From Tethya wilhelma (Eukaryota; Porifera; Demospongiae; Tethyida; Tethyidae): a stretch of 64,000 nucleotides of DNA. The translations under genes were made by a program, and so were the position numbers. Below are positions 12,798-24,135 of this stretch, piece by piece. Position 1 is the first letter of the stretch. Each line of letters opens with the position of its first letter. Where the stretch lies: NCBI GenBank assembly GCA_964030475.1, contig CAXIPT010000002.1, positions 998,597 through 1,062,596 on the forward strand. The letters run 5' to 3'. The notes beneath the pieces were generated by a model, which saw nothing but the letters and a program-made list of their open reading frames with translations, had not been told where the DNA came from and made no database searches.

Positions 12798-13000
12798 CTA
12801 TAATAATAATTTATTATACATACATCTTATTCCTCCCAGCTTCTCTTGATCTAACAAATTCCTTCCTTCTGATTTGGTGCAGCACCACTTGTCTGGTTCC
12901 TCCAATTCTTTAGCAAAGATAGTTTTAAAGAGAGCCATTGCTAATGTTTGAGCATCCACTGAGTCACTCTCCATGTCTGCCAGCTGTTGGGCTGTCATAC
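12798..13000 (-). CDS. BEN-like domain exon of a minus-strand gene
   Basis: The exon follows an AG acceptor and encodes MTAQQLADMESDS followed by a segment with the pattern AxxLAxALFxxxFxxEL...TKSEGRNLLDQ and EKLGGIR. This resembles the first half of a BEN domain, a DNA- and protein-binding module of nuclear repressors: the LF...EL helix, then an LD-x-x-K-x-x-x-I helix. The second half of the domain is not visible. The frame runs into a stop eight residues later, so either a downstream exon was missed or the domain is truncated. Family call is by eye and moderate. Confidence 0.4.
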
Positions 13001-13126
13001 CTTCAATAAATACACGATGTTTTTCCTCCTGAGCATACCCAATGTAGTAGCAACCAAATTATTTCATACGCAGTAACATCACAGTATTAATCCAAATTAT
13101 TACCTAATTTGGACTCATCCGAAGTA

Positions 13127-14220
13127 TTATTTTCCATGGAATCGTCTATCTGAGATTCTATAGTTTACATGATTATGTAATAAAACCATGTTACAGTAAT
13201 TGTTAGGAAAAAAAACAGTCATGTACACACCAATCTTGCTTGGCATTTTCGGATGCGACTCCTGTGTACACTCAGCTACCATGGAAGAGGAGGCTGTATA
13301 TATATGTGTACGCTCTGTGACTGTCACAGTAATTATAATAAGGCATTGTATATACATTATGTAAGAAAATAAACAATGATTCACCGTTGTTTGTTGGGTA
13401 GTCATCACTGTCCATCATTAAAGATGAGGAAGAGGGACCGGACTAGTATTAGAAAAAGAGGCAGAAAACTTCCTAAACTCTGTTTCAATCCTGTCTAATT
13501 GCACTTTTAAACCTGAAGGGGCACTCTGATAGTATATATCATGAATAGTACACATTAAAATTGATTACAAATTGGAGGTCAGATGATGGAGGTGGAGATG
13601 TAAATTGGGAGCCATCTGAGCTTACAGGCTGCAGAAAAGTTTTGAGTAAACACAATAGTAACTGTATAATACAGAAGCATTGTTTATTCCATAATTATTT
13701 TATTGGTGAAATACCTGTGAATAACCTGATGAAACAGAGTAACTGTCATCAAAAAATTCCTGACAAAAGTTTATAGTTATCAGCATAAAATATTAGTATT
13801 AGTATACCCAGTCTCGAAATATGTGTATACACATTGTTACATAGATCTATGTGAGCTTACATCTGTCATAGCTCCAGGAAAGGATGACTGTCCATATGGA
13901 GGGTACGTATGGCATCAGCTGATAGCTGGGGTAAACAAGTTAAATCCTCTAGGAGGACTATCTTCAAAAAGATAAGGATTGGTTACAGAATTACTATGAA
14001 CAGCTCCCAGAATGTCTTTAGGTGATGTTTTTACAGTAATTTCAGGTACAGACACTGTTAGATCAATGGTAGAAACACTTGTTGGATCATGCATTGGAAT
14101 AGGCTCTGTATGGGATATGCTAACAATAGTCACATTGCAAGATTATACCTTGATTGGAGGATCCTGAGCTTTCTCCAATCTTTGAGGCTGCATCAAGGGA
14201 TTTGTTGACATCTATAGATA
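13127..14220 (-). CDS. Candidate upstream exons of the BEN-like gene
   Basis: Several short Ser/Pro/Thr-rich minus-strand segments have plausible splice borders: about 14122-13915 (TEPIPMHDPTS and following, 70 residues), 13919-13863 (AG acceptor to GTAAGC donor), 13626-13570 (TSPPPSSD between an AG and a GTAATC), and a start MMDSDDYPTNN near 13408. Such low-complexity linkers are common N-terminal to BEN domains, and the order on the strand is right. The exact exon chain is not proven, and some of these may be chance frames. Confidence 0.3.
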
Positions 14221-16199
14221 CACGCAACTATAATTAAAGTATTTCGACATTTGCATAATCTGTGCGATTTTTTGCATTTTTTATTTTATAGCCATAGCTT
14301 TTGAGCTTTGAGCTTTAGACTTGCTGTGCAGTTGGTAAGGTAGCACTCTACTAAAATACCAAGTAAGAGTCAGGTCTGATTAGTGGGAGGGGAGTTATAG
14401 GCTTTAGAGTTCAAAGGTTGCGATTGCTGCAAGATCGTGACCTTCAGTTTTAAACTCATGTTTTTTCTTAGTGCTCTAGCTATGGAGGTGCAGGGAGGCT
14501 TAGCTGCATGCAAGCGCTTTTGCAGTGCTGCTCTTCAAACAGGAAAAAAGCCTAAAGTATGCAGGTCGTTTGACAAACTTTAACCCCTTCCGTTTTTGCA
14601 AGCTTTTAAAGTTTAATAAAAGCAAACCTAAAACTAATTTGATATAGCCATGCCTTAGTTCAACCATAGCTAAGCTCAACTAGCTACAAAAGAGAGTTGC
14701 TAAGGCTAAAGCAAATTGTACTGGGTTAATCAAACATTTATAAATTTTAATTAAGTATGCATAATAAATTTAGGCCCTAAAGAGTTAATCAGGTGTGGAG
14801 TAAGAAGTCGCTCCTCATTCTGATTGCTCATCTGCCAGCTAAGGAAAATTCATATTAGTGTCCCCAAAAGTGACATAATAGTAATAAGTAGTGATGAATC
14901 CTGTAATCAAGATGAACATGAAGAGGAACAGAATTAATGAAAAGCACCATGCAAAGTCCTCAAGCCTCGGCACACATTGCTAGTCAGTGCATGTACTTAT
15001 AATGCTATACATAGGATATTGTGTAAAGTACCATCATATCTAGCAACATGTAATTATGCACGCGGATTGTACTGGAATGCTCAGCTGTTGTAAAATAGTT
15101 AATATATAATATTATAGTATACAAATCTAGCTGACCTGAGACTCTCACTACTAAGTCTCTGACCTGAGTCAAAACAGGCAGACTGAAAAATCTATACATG
15201 CAAAATTTTATACATCTTTACTGCATAAAAAGCAAGCAAATCTTTGTGTCTTACCAAGAAACAGTGACCAACAGCAATAGCAGCATTGCACTGAGTATAT
15301 TCATGCACTGGCCCAGCCTAATTCCTGTCTGTGTATCGTGCAGTGATCATTGTCTGATTCTAAATAACGCACACTAAATCAGTACGCATGGCCTCAAAGC
15401 TAAGTGCTAAAAGAAGCACAAAAGCCTCAAATCTCAGCAACAACAGCATTTTGGACAGCAAAAAATATAATTATACAAGATCATTCACATTTATGAACGT
15501 AAGTACATATACCATCGCTTGTGTCGCTAGAGCTGTCTTTCTTGAGATTTCAGACAGACAGACCAACAGACAGACTGACATAATGACTACCATAGCCCTC
15601 TGCATGTGCTACGCACGCGCCAAGGCATATTATTACACAAACAAGTCTAGAAAAAGGTCAAATGGAATAGGTCCAGATGTAGAGGGGTCCTAATATGACG
15701 TACTTACTCTGAAGCACAATTAACATCCAGCCTGTTGTCAAACATCAGTATCTATGTCAAAATGCTGTATAAGTAAGACTTTAAACACAGTGGCCAGAGA
15801 ATTGGCAGTAGATTACACTGCTGAAGTTGTGTGGACTTTAATCTGCTCTTGAGTAAGGTCCTTAGACAGGATTTCAGTGTGATGAATGGGTAAGGCACTA
15901 AAATTGTGGAAGTAAATCCTGTTTGAAACACAATCCATTTACTGTAAGTCTATTTTTGTCGGAGTTGGGGAACAAGATCCATAATTTAAAACTTTTTGCC
16001 CTGGATGCATATGTCTACTCCTTGATTTTTACAAATTTGCAAAGTATACAAAAATGGTTGTCATGGGTAAATTGTAAAAGTGAAAGTGTTAATTAGTATT
16101 TTTCTACGGACCAACCGATCAGATTGTACATGTGATTTCTAATTAAAAGTGATAATTGTAGTCATGTTTATTCGTGAAAAAAGTATTATAGTGAAAGAA
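14221..16199. other. Intergenic, nothing firmly recognised
   Basis: The longest frame (15388-15693, plus) contains a CAGACAGACAGAC microsatellite-derived stretch and no family motif, so it is not called. No terminal repeats were noticed. Confidence 0.35.
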
Positions 16200-17480
16200 A
16201 ATGCTACCTAAGCAAAGAAGAATTCAATTGCAAGCTGCAAGAGCTAGCATAATACAGCATTAAAGAGAGACCTTCTAACCCTGAGGCTGCAGAGAGTCAT
16301 GCCACTGTGGTCTTAATCCGAGAATGATCCTGAAGGGTCTATCTTCGACCCTAATGTGTTAGCTAATGAAGAAAGTGCTTTGATCAAAGATCATATCGCA
16401 GTGTTCTTTCTCATGATGATACGATGTCCCTATCAATAGCACTTCATCATATATGACCAGAAGAATACAGAAACTGCGCAAACTATCACAATTGTATTAG
16501 GAAAAGGTCAGCTAGCATACAGTCTGAGAGTGGAGGAGAATCTTTTTTGAAAATGCAGGTTCTTTCCCGACTGTAAACAGGGACAATACCAGACAAAAGG
16601 GGTGTTGTTGAACAATGAAGAACTTTGTGAGGTGTGTGGTGACTATGTACGTGAGAATGCAGTTGTGTTAAGGGTCGTCCAAATATGACGGAAATCAGCT
16701 TCACACGATGGGTCTATTGGAACCAGGATATCTACGACGGATATCAGAATGTAGGTGGCTACATAAACTAGGCTTTGAGGTATACACTTGATTAAATAAG
16801 GAGTTTATATAGATGGCCATGAAAACATGGTCACTCATAGAGGAAAGTTTTTAAGATTTTTGATTTCTGGTGGATTTCTCACTAAAAATGAGGCTCTAAC
16901 CCAAGAGATTTATTTCCAATCCTCTGCCTGAACGTAGAATAAAGAACAATATGGAGGGTGGATGGAGTGACCAATGAGGCAATACACATGTGTCGAAAGT
17001 GAAAAACAGAACATTTCATGATTTAAGGGTAATGATGATGAGGGAATTCAATGGGGTACAGAAGACAGCCAACTAAATAAGACCAAATAGTTGTGGTTCT
17101 GGTATAGGTTTTATAACTGAGAAAAATGGATATCTTTGTCTCACAGATGCTGAATACCAGGCTGCTAAGGCAAGTAATCTAAACATGCAAATGGCAGCAT
17201 GGCAGCTTTTTACAGTAAGGGTATTAAACTTCCGGAAAAGTTTTTGAAACAAGTTGAATATGCTACTGACATTGCCAAAGTGAATTACCCCCAAGAGCAA
17301 GGATTTTGAGAGCACATGTCACACAGCATTTGCAGAAGACTTTAAATGCAAACAAAATGAATGCAAAGCAAGGCGGAAAACAACCCCTACACATTTTGGA
17401 ATGGAGCAACTTAGTCAAGAGTCCTTGAAAGGAGGCATTATGTAAATATCCCCGAGGGGTTCATTCAAGTTCTAAAATGA
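16200..17480 (+). pseudogene. Decayed coding remnant, unknown protein
   Basis: Protein-like pieces occur on the plus strand in shifting frames: MLPKQRRIQLQAARASI at 16201, LTDAEYQAAKASNLNMQMAAW near 17140-17205, and KLPEKFLKQVEYATDIAKVN near 17226-17285. Stops and frameshifts separate them. The composition is that of a once-coding region, perhaps a transposon protein, but I do not recognise the family. Confidence 0.35.
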
Positions 17481-18228
17481 AGTTAGATGAAATGCGGAAA
17501 GAAATTTCTTCTCATCCCACCTTTTAATAAAAAAAGCAGAGTTCATATTCTGGAAGTTGGTGTATATTTTGTGTTTCATATTTCTTCTCTGTAAGTTGTG
17601 CACAATGTTGTTTCCAACGTTTCAATTCAGTTTCCAAGTTGTCTTCTGATGGAAAAAGATTGATTGATTGAAGAAGATTGGATTTCTTACATTCATGTAT
17701 ACATACTCCAAAAAATGTTATTAGTATAATACATACTCAAAATACATCCATAAAATATGTACATAAAAATTAATGCCATTTTTCTGGAAAAAAAGGAAAA
17801 AATGCCTCACAAACTTCCTGAGCTAAGGCATGCATGAAACTCCATTTGCTCTAGTCAGTATACTCCAGAACCTTATTGCATTAATTGTTATACATAAATT
17901 TGGATTGTATATCTGTTTGCTATGTTTCAGTACAATGATTAAATGATTATTAATCAAATTACCACATACACTGTAACACGTATTGACTAATAAATGTTCA
18001 TTTATTTTGTTACACAGAATTTACAACTTCAAAAAAGCTGACTAAGTAACACAAAAAAGCAATACAGCTTAATCTGCAATGGTACACATCAAAAAGCACA
18101 ATAGCCAAACCAACAATAGTTCACCACCACAGAGCAAGCTGTGTGAACCTAGAAGTCCCATCATTCTAGCTCAAAACCAGTTATGATAGACTGTGAATTG
18201 AAGTATAGCTTCTTCACTGCATCTGAGC
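17481..18228. other. Intergenic, nothing recognised
   Basis: AT-rich sequence without supported genes. Confidence 0.35.
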
Positions 18229-19173
18229 TCAAGAGAATCTCACTCTTTTTTCACTTCTCTCTGAAATTTGCTGATAATGCCACCATATGTTTTTTCTGTT
18301 AACTTTTTTTTTATTTTTAGGTAATTTAGCCATGGTAGCATCACAGAGGTCATATCTTTGCTTCGTTTTACAATCTGATTGAGAACATTCACCTAGTGGC
18401 AAGGTCATTGGCTCCACACAAGCTCTGCAGGCTTTGTAGTGGTCAACGTGTGCCACGGCTATGATGATAGCATTCAGCATCACTTGAGTGTCCAGCTCGT
18501 CTTCAGCATCCTCAACGTCTGCAACTTCTTTCAGGTATCTATTATCACAGGTCCTCCTCTTGACGAACAGAGAGGTAAACTTTACCATGGAATTCTTTCA
18601 CGATACAATTCAACGACTAGTTCGAAAGTTACAGAATCAATCTGCTTTTCCAACAAGACAACTTTGCTGCTTCTACTCCAAAGACCTCTTGAAGATAGCG
18701 ATGTTAGGATCTTTGATGTCAACCACCTTAGCTTCCACTTAAACAGTTTCTCCGATGTGGTTGGTTTGGCAATCCAGCACCAAAGCAGCACCTCCACCCT
18801 TCTGCAAGATATCAATGTTTCTCTCAGATTGCTAACACTTGACTTCTGCTTTTAATACTTGAGAACCTCGCACTGCTCATTTCCTTGGCGGGATTTCTTG
18901 ATTTCACAGTTCTTTATTGTATTGGCTTATCCTGAGACTTATAGAAAAAAATTTTTTTTTCTCTGATTTTTATCAAAACTGACAATTTTCACTTGTCCTG
19001 TCTAAAATTGTGCCATCAAAGAATCGAGAGTGCTTGCCCTGCTTAATACTTGAAAGCGCTCCATGAACAGTTGTTGCAGCCATCAGACATGAAAGCTGCT
19101 CCAAACTTCGAATCTCAGACAAAGTACTAGCCATGAGGTGAAAGTAGTCATACTCACAGTCCTTTAAATCCAT
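18229..19173 (-). pseudogene. RPA1-like OB-fold protein, frameshifted
   Basis: Three minus-strand frames read in order as one broken protein. The N-terminal piece (19173-18973) starts MDLKDCEYDYFHLMAS and contains a strand-rich HSRFFDGTI segment typical of an OB fold. The frame then shifts at the point where VKIVSFD should continue. The middle (18815-18582) is readable only by switching frames and includes the VDIKDPNIAIF and DSVTFELVVELY pieces. The C-terminal piece (18588-18229) has a cysteine cluster CRAC...GECSQSDC...DLC, like the zinc-binding end of RPA70. Such proteins bind single-stranded DNA and are known both as host genes and as transposon passengers. At least two frameshifts make this copy a pseudogene. 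Confidence 0.5.
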
Positions 19174-19709
19174 TCTCCAATAGCATACATTATTTATTGT
19201 ATCACTCTATTCCAACAAATCATATTAATGTGCACACGCATCAAGTAAAAATTACATTTCATGACATTTGATGATTTTGAGAAAAAAGCTGTTAAAGTTT
19301 GTACTTTTTACTGGATTTGTGTTGATGTCAGTGTTGATGTTTAACACCTACCATGGTTGCCACGGGAGTGGTTGTGGTCAATTAATTAATTAGCAGTTAA
19401 TTAACTATGTGGGCGTAGTGTGTACTATTTGGAATAAGAGTATGTAAGTTAGAACTTGCCCAGAAATTTTGTAACCTCCCTTGTACTTGGTTTGCAAAGG
19501 CACACAAAGGCTAACAGTCAACAATAGGTAGAACGAGGAAAGAACAGAGGGAGAGTTATACCAATGCTTACCTCCATGGAAAGGCCAGGAAGCCTCATTC
19601 ACATTCAAGGACTATCAGACGGTCACTGGAATCTCATGGCTCACAGACTGAACAGGTTTGTGCTCAGTGTGACCCTGTTCTTTCACGCCATATATTTGAA
19701 TTTAAGAGT
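19174..19709. other. Intergenic between two pseudogenes
   Basis: No gene recognised. A short ATTAATTAATT-rich segment occurs at about 19379-19405. The region could be the shared non-coding part of one element carrying both flanking pseudogenes. Confidence 0.35.
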
Positions 19710-20935
19710 ATGGTGCGTACTGGCAGTGAAATGAAGAGGAGAAAGAGGCTAAATCCTAACCCAAAGCGTGCTGGTGCTGTTCACATCGTTGCCCAAAACA
19801 ATTGGCTGAAGAATAATGTGTTTGATAGCCTTGGGAACTATCTCTATTGTAGTGCTTGTGTCAGAGCAGCCTTTGGTGGTAGACTAAGTCGCCTAAGAGA
19901 AGTTAAACGTAAGGAAAACTCAGTGCCAGTTACTAAAATGACCAAGTCAGAAGTGGAGGCGCAACGTCTTGGAGGAAGTTTTGTTATGCCTGCTACCCTT
20001 GATTGCTCATTCAAGACATGGTGGAGATCTGTTGAGCCTACTGATGAAGTCGAAGTCAGAACACCGCATGGTAGACACGGTAACACTGGTAAAGTATCTC
20101 ACTCAGCAAAGACAGCACTCCATGACGAATTCATAGAGTTTGTTGACATGAACAGTCAACCCAATGGTAGGGCTGCAGATTCATCTGGCCTGACCTTCTG
20201 TTTTAGCCCAAAGTTTACTTCAATTCAGATACCAAAAAAGAATGTCCATCATTACCAGGAGCGAGTGAAGAGATCTGTTGTTGGAGAGTTCAACCGCACC
20301 CAGCGTGAGAGTGGACTGAAAGAGTGTAGTAATGGCTCATTGCACAATTGGCTAAAAGAAGATGGACCCAAGGTTGCTATCTGTCCTCATCGCGAGGACT
20401 ATTGCAACTCTTGCAGTAAGCACATTAATGCTAAGGAAACTACAATCAACCGTTTGAAACAAGCTAGCAACTCTGGACCTAATGAGATCAGGAAATTAGA
20501 GGCAGAGCTAGCTGATCTTAAGGAAGAGCAAGAGAAACACCGGGAGGTAGCACAGAAATCTCATCAAGAGTATGTCAAGGCAACGACTGCGTGTGCGTCA
20601 AAGTAGAAGCAAATTAAAGAGCTCGAGGAGAAGACAACTCCCTCTGACGATGAGATGGAAATGCTAGCTGTTGCTAAGGAGCGGTTTATCGTAGTGTTGT
20701 GTGCTGACTACCAACAATGTAAACTCGTACCATTTTGGGGTCTGTCCGACCAACCGGGGTCTACTGCAAAAGCTGAATCATGATCTGTTTGGCATAGTCA
20801 ACCATGCTGTGCAGTTTACCTGTTCGATGAGACCATCGGCCCAAAAAATACTGATCATACAGTATCATTCTTGCTGCACTACATCCACTCACTCCCTTCC
20901 TGGATAAACCATACATACATCTAATACATAAAATC
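19710..20935 (+). pseudogene. Transposon-type protein with zinc cluster and coiled coil, broken
   Basis: The main frame (19710-20606) gives about 298 residues. Basic KRRKRLNPNPKR is near the start, CSACVRAAFGG follows, then a Cys/His cluster (CPHREDYCNSCSKH) around residue 224, then a heptad-rich coiled coil (about 240-290). A TAG at 20604 interrupts it. The same frame continues with KQIKELEEK and a segment CADYQQCKLVPFWG. The frame then shifts to LLQKLNHDLFGIVNH and shifts back to YLFDETIGPKN. The part after the coiled coil looks like a catalytic domain of RNase-H/DDE type, but I cannot name the superfamily. The TAG and two frameshifts argue for a dead element. Confidence 0.5.
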
Positions 20936-22639
20936 AAAAATGATGAAGTGTCATAAAATGTAAATTTTTACTTGATGCATTATGTCCATCTACAATTATC
21001 TGCATTCAGACACTCATGGCTACCCTAATCTCTTAAATTTGTTACTCAGGTAGGTTAAGGTTACGGGCTACTGTTTGCTCATGAATATGTTAATGAGCAT
21101 GCATAGTTATTTTAGTGCGGAGCAAACCGCAACTTGTGCAAAACCGTTGGCATGATTTTTTGGCGTCAGTTTTTTTCCAAAGTATTCCGCGTGTGACCGT
21201 ACAAAGGGGCTCTTTTTAACGGGATTGTATGTGGGCAGGGCCAGATCTAAAAAGAAATTTGACAGCACGTTCAACGACAGAGAAACGGCAGCTTTTGTCT
21301 TCGCTTCTGCTGCAGAATCACGACAAGAACTACCATTTTTTTTCAAACTATAAGAAAGAGAAGCCAGCCGAATAGATCTGGCCCTGAAAATAAGCGTCTA
21401 ACGCTTCCATACTCGATCTAGAATGTTGCCTTTTGAAATAAACTGACGCCATAAATTTTTGACTACTCTTTCTGTTCGTATCTCTGAGCGTAGTAAGCCT
21501 GCTGAGGTTGTTTAGGCCTGAAAGTTAAGAATGTCTAAGCTGTTGTTTAAAATTTGGCAGGGAATTGCTGCAGTAATTTGCCAAAAAGAAACTTTTTATT
21601 CTTGCTCGTTAAATATTCATAACAGAATGTACCCTGTAACCTTAAGGAAGGTTTTCAAAAAGTGGCCAAAATTAGTATTAATATTATGCGAAAAGTGAAT
21701 ATCTTTTGAGTTGTTATTTGTATATCCATGAAAACATAGTATGATGCCAACCAAGAAAATTTTGGTGGTATCCAGTCACATGACCTCTACTTTTTGCTGA
21801 ATCAGCAAATTTTAATAGTACGTCTCGAACTGTACAAAATTGAGAGCTGCATGTTTTGGTATGAATTATATCTGAAAGAGCTCACAACTTCACATTTTCA
21901 TATCGACAATTTATAATGCACAAAAGAACAGTTTCTATTTAATGCACACCCATTTCAAGACTATAACTTAAACACAAAGCAAAAATTTCTAAATATGAAA
22001 ATGTGAAGATGTAGATTATGTTGACCAAATTTAGTGATAGAAATATTGAAACTGAAAATCACTTCTTTGTTAGGGTAAAATGCATACTTTCCTGTGCATT
22101 CTTTATTTGCCAATCTAGTAGAAATTAAAAGTCATGTGACTAACATTATGGATTCAGTTTGCTTAAAGTATATTACTTAGGAACATTTCTTGTTTCTATG
22201 GCTATAGTAACTATAGTAACAAAGTTACGGCCTTTTTGCATAATTTTTCAGTTAATTAGAAATACCTTTCTACCTGAGTATCATTACTACAAAGTAGTGT
22301 TACAGCCCTTATTCTATGCATGCGTGACACTAAAACTGGCAGGCAGAATAGTTTTACAGCTGAGTTAACTACTGCAGTAATGTTGGGTGTATGGAATGAT
22401 GTCAATACTACCGTAGAACAGCCACCAGTAAGTGGTTCTAAACAACTAGAAACCCCTGAGCTCAGAGTCTGAGAAAATTTTGGAACTGCCAATATTAAAC
22501 TCAGAAGACAACCGCTAGCTATGCATGCATGCAAGATGCTGAGACCTTGGGCCTGAGTGGCCAGGAGAGTAACTGTTAACTGGATTGATGGAGCCCTGCC
22601 TGAGCAGTAATAACAGCGCAATTAAGGCCATACCTAACA
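20936..22639. other. Intergenic, nothing recognised
   Basis: No supported gene. The AT-rich stretches contain short GTCATGTGAC-type motifs (21776 and 22133) that recur near other transposon ends in this window, so decayed element ends are possible. Confidence 0.35.
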
Positions 22640-22992
22640 GCCAATTAAGGTAAAGAACATATTGAAATTCGACATAACTTTTCAAACAAATTTGCTATTT
22701 CCATCAAAACCTGTTCCTCAGTTAATTAGATTCTTGTCAATTCTAATAATTTGCGGTCATGTGACCTCATTAATATTCATATTATTAATAAATCAAGTAG
22801 GCAAATACTGTTGCTATGGCAATGAAATAATCTGAATCAAAACCAGTGTAGTCTCACAAATGTTTTCTGTTAAATGCATACCAGCTGAAATATAAACAGC
22901 CACAACGGAATGAGATATTAAACGAGAAGCGGGCATATATTACTAGCGCGATATGCGTACGGGAAAGCGCGAATTCCACCCCTCACAGGGCG

Positions 22993-23000
22993 TATAAAAG
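22993..23000 (+). promoter_or_regulatory. TATA box of the left transposon gene
   Basis: TATAAAAG lies 40 bases before the ATG at 23040 and is followed by GGGCCCGGCC. The same arrangement is found inverted at the right end. Confidence 0.6.
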
Positions 23001-23039
23001 GTCAAGGGCCCGGCCGGAAGTAAATCAATGCGCCTGCAA

Positions 23040-24087
23040 ATGGCGGAAAAATTCAAATCCCCAAGAGACTTCTCTGGTATTTTCTGCTCTTGAATCACAC
23101 CAACACACACAAAAACCAGCGCACAAAAGCCATTTTAGTGTCAGAACCACGTGGCAAGAGAATTTTTTTCAACCAATGCAGGATTTTGTAACCATCGTGG
23201 CATCTGGAAGTTCAGCCACAGACCCACATTCTGAGATAACAGTAAGAATACTAAATACATATAAAAATAAGTATATAAGTCTTCTGTGACTTGGATAGGT
23301 GAGAGTTGAGAGTAGAGAAGCACCCCCAGAGTCTTTTGTCTTGAGCTTGAGCCGGTTTCTTGATGACAATCAACCCGAGGACCGTACTGTGACACTGACT
23401 CTGGACACCTTGACTCTAGAAGAGCCCCACAGCATACCACCTGGTGTTGTTCACAGTAGCTCGCCATCTCCACCGCCACCACTAGATGATCCTGTGAGAG
23501 CCAGCACACCACCACCTCCAGACAAACCCGAGTCAATGGAAACGGCGATGATGAGCCAGAAGGTAAGACACCAGAAGGAAGAGCATACGTACATCACTTA
23601 GTTCAATCTAATACAATCATTCACAGGCAGAGTGTACATCAGTCATCCACGGGGTTATAAACACCAGCCCAACTATCCTGACTTTCGTGGATATAATCAC
23701 TGTCGACATTGCCTTTGCGATCCATGTGTCATCTCTCTACCTCCGGATTTCTTCGGAGGATCCTCCAGTGCACACGCAGCCAATGATCAGAAGCGACACA
23801 GGCTGTACAGGATGTTTTGGAGATTGCTGAAGGATTTAGGGTTGTAGGGAAGGAAGCCAGGACTGTCCGAGATGAAAACCGAGATATTATGCCTAATTGT
23901 GTGATAGAAGTAAGTATAATTGTGTGCAATTTCTAACTCAATACATTCTGTACCTTTGTGTAACATGTAGGCAATCAGGGAAAAATATCCAAGTCTTGAT
24001 GGACATTACAGAGACTACATGTCAACCTTCGAGGCTCTCATGGAGGCAGACGCACTTGAACCTGAAGAGTTACCATCACTAGATTAG
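23040..24087 (+). pseudogene. Cys-rich accessory protein of the two-gene transposon
   Basis: Five exons can be traced with GT-AG borders: 23040 to about 23077, 23182-23241, 23299-23562, 23627-23909 and 23971-24087. The first exon starts MAEKFKSPRDFS. Exon 3 ends in a Pro/Ser-rich linker. Exon 4 contains a Cys/His cluster (HCRHCLCDPC) followed by a basic KRHRLYRMFWRLL helix, then a frame break, then RTVRDENRDIMPN. The last exon carries YPSLDGHYRDYM and the acidic tail EELPSLD. The cluster suggests a zinc-binding module. I believe similar proteins accompany related transposons in sponges and cnidarians, but no function is known to me. The break in exon 4 (about 23839) indicates decay. It shares its promoter design with the transposase gene opposite. 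Confidence 0.5.
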
Positions 24088-24135
24088 AGATATTTCAATG
24101 TATTATACATACTTAATCATCTTCATCTTCACTTT

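Noticed and set aside
15388..15693. 101-residue frame with QTNRQTD
   Set aside because: The centre comes from a CAGA-type microsatellite, and there is no motif or conserved copy.
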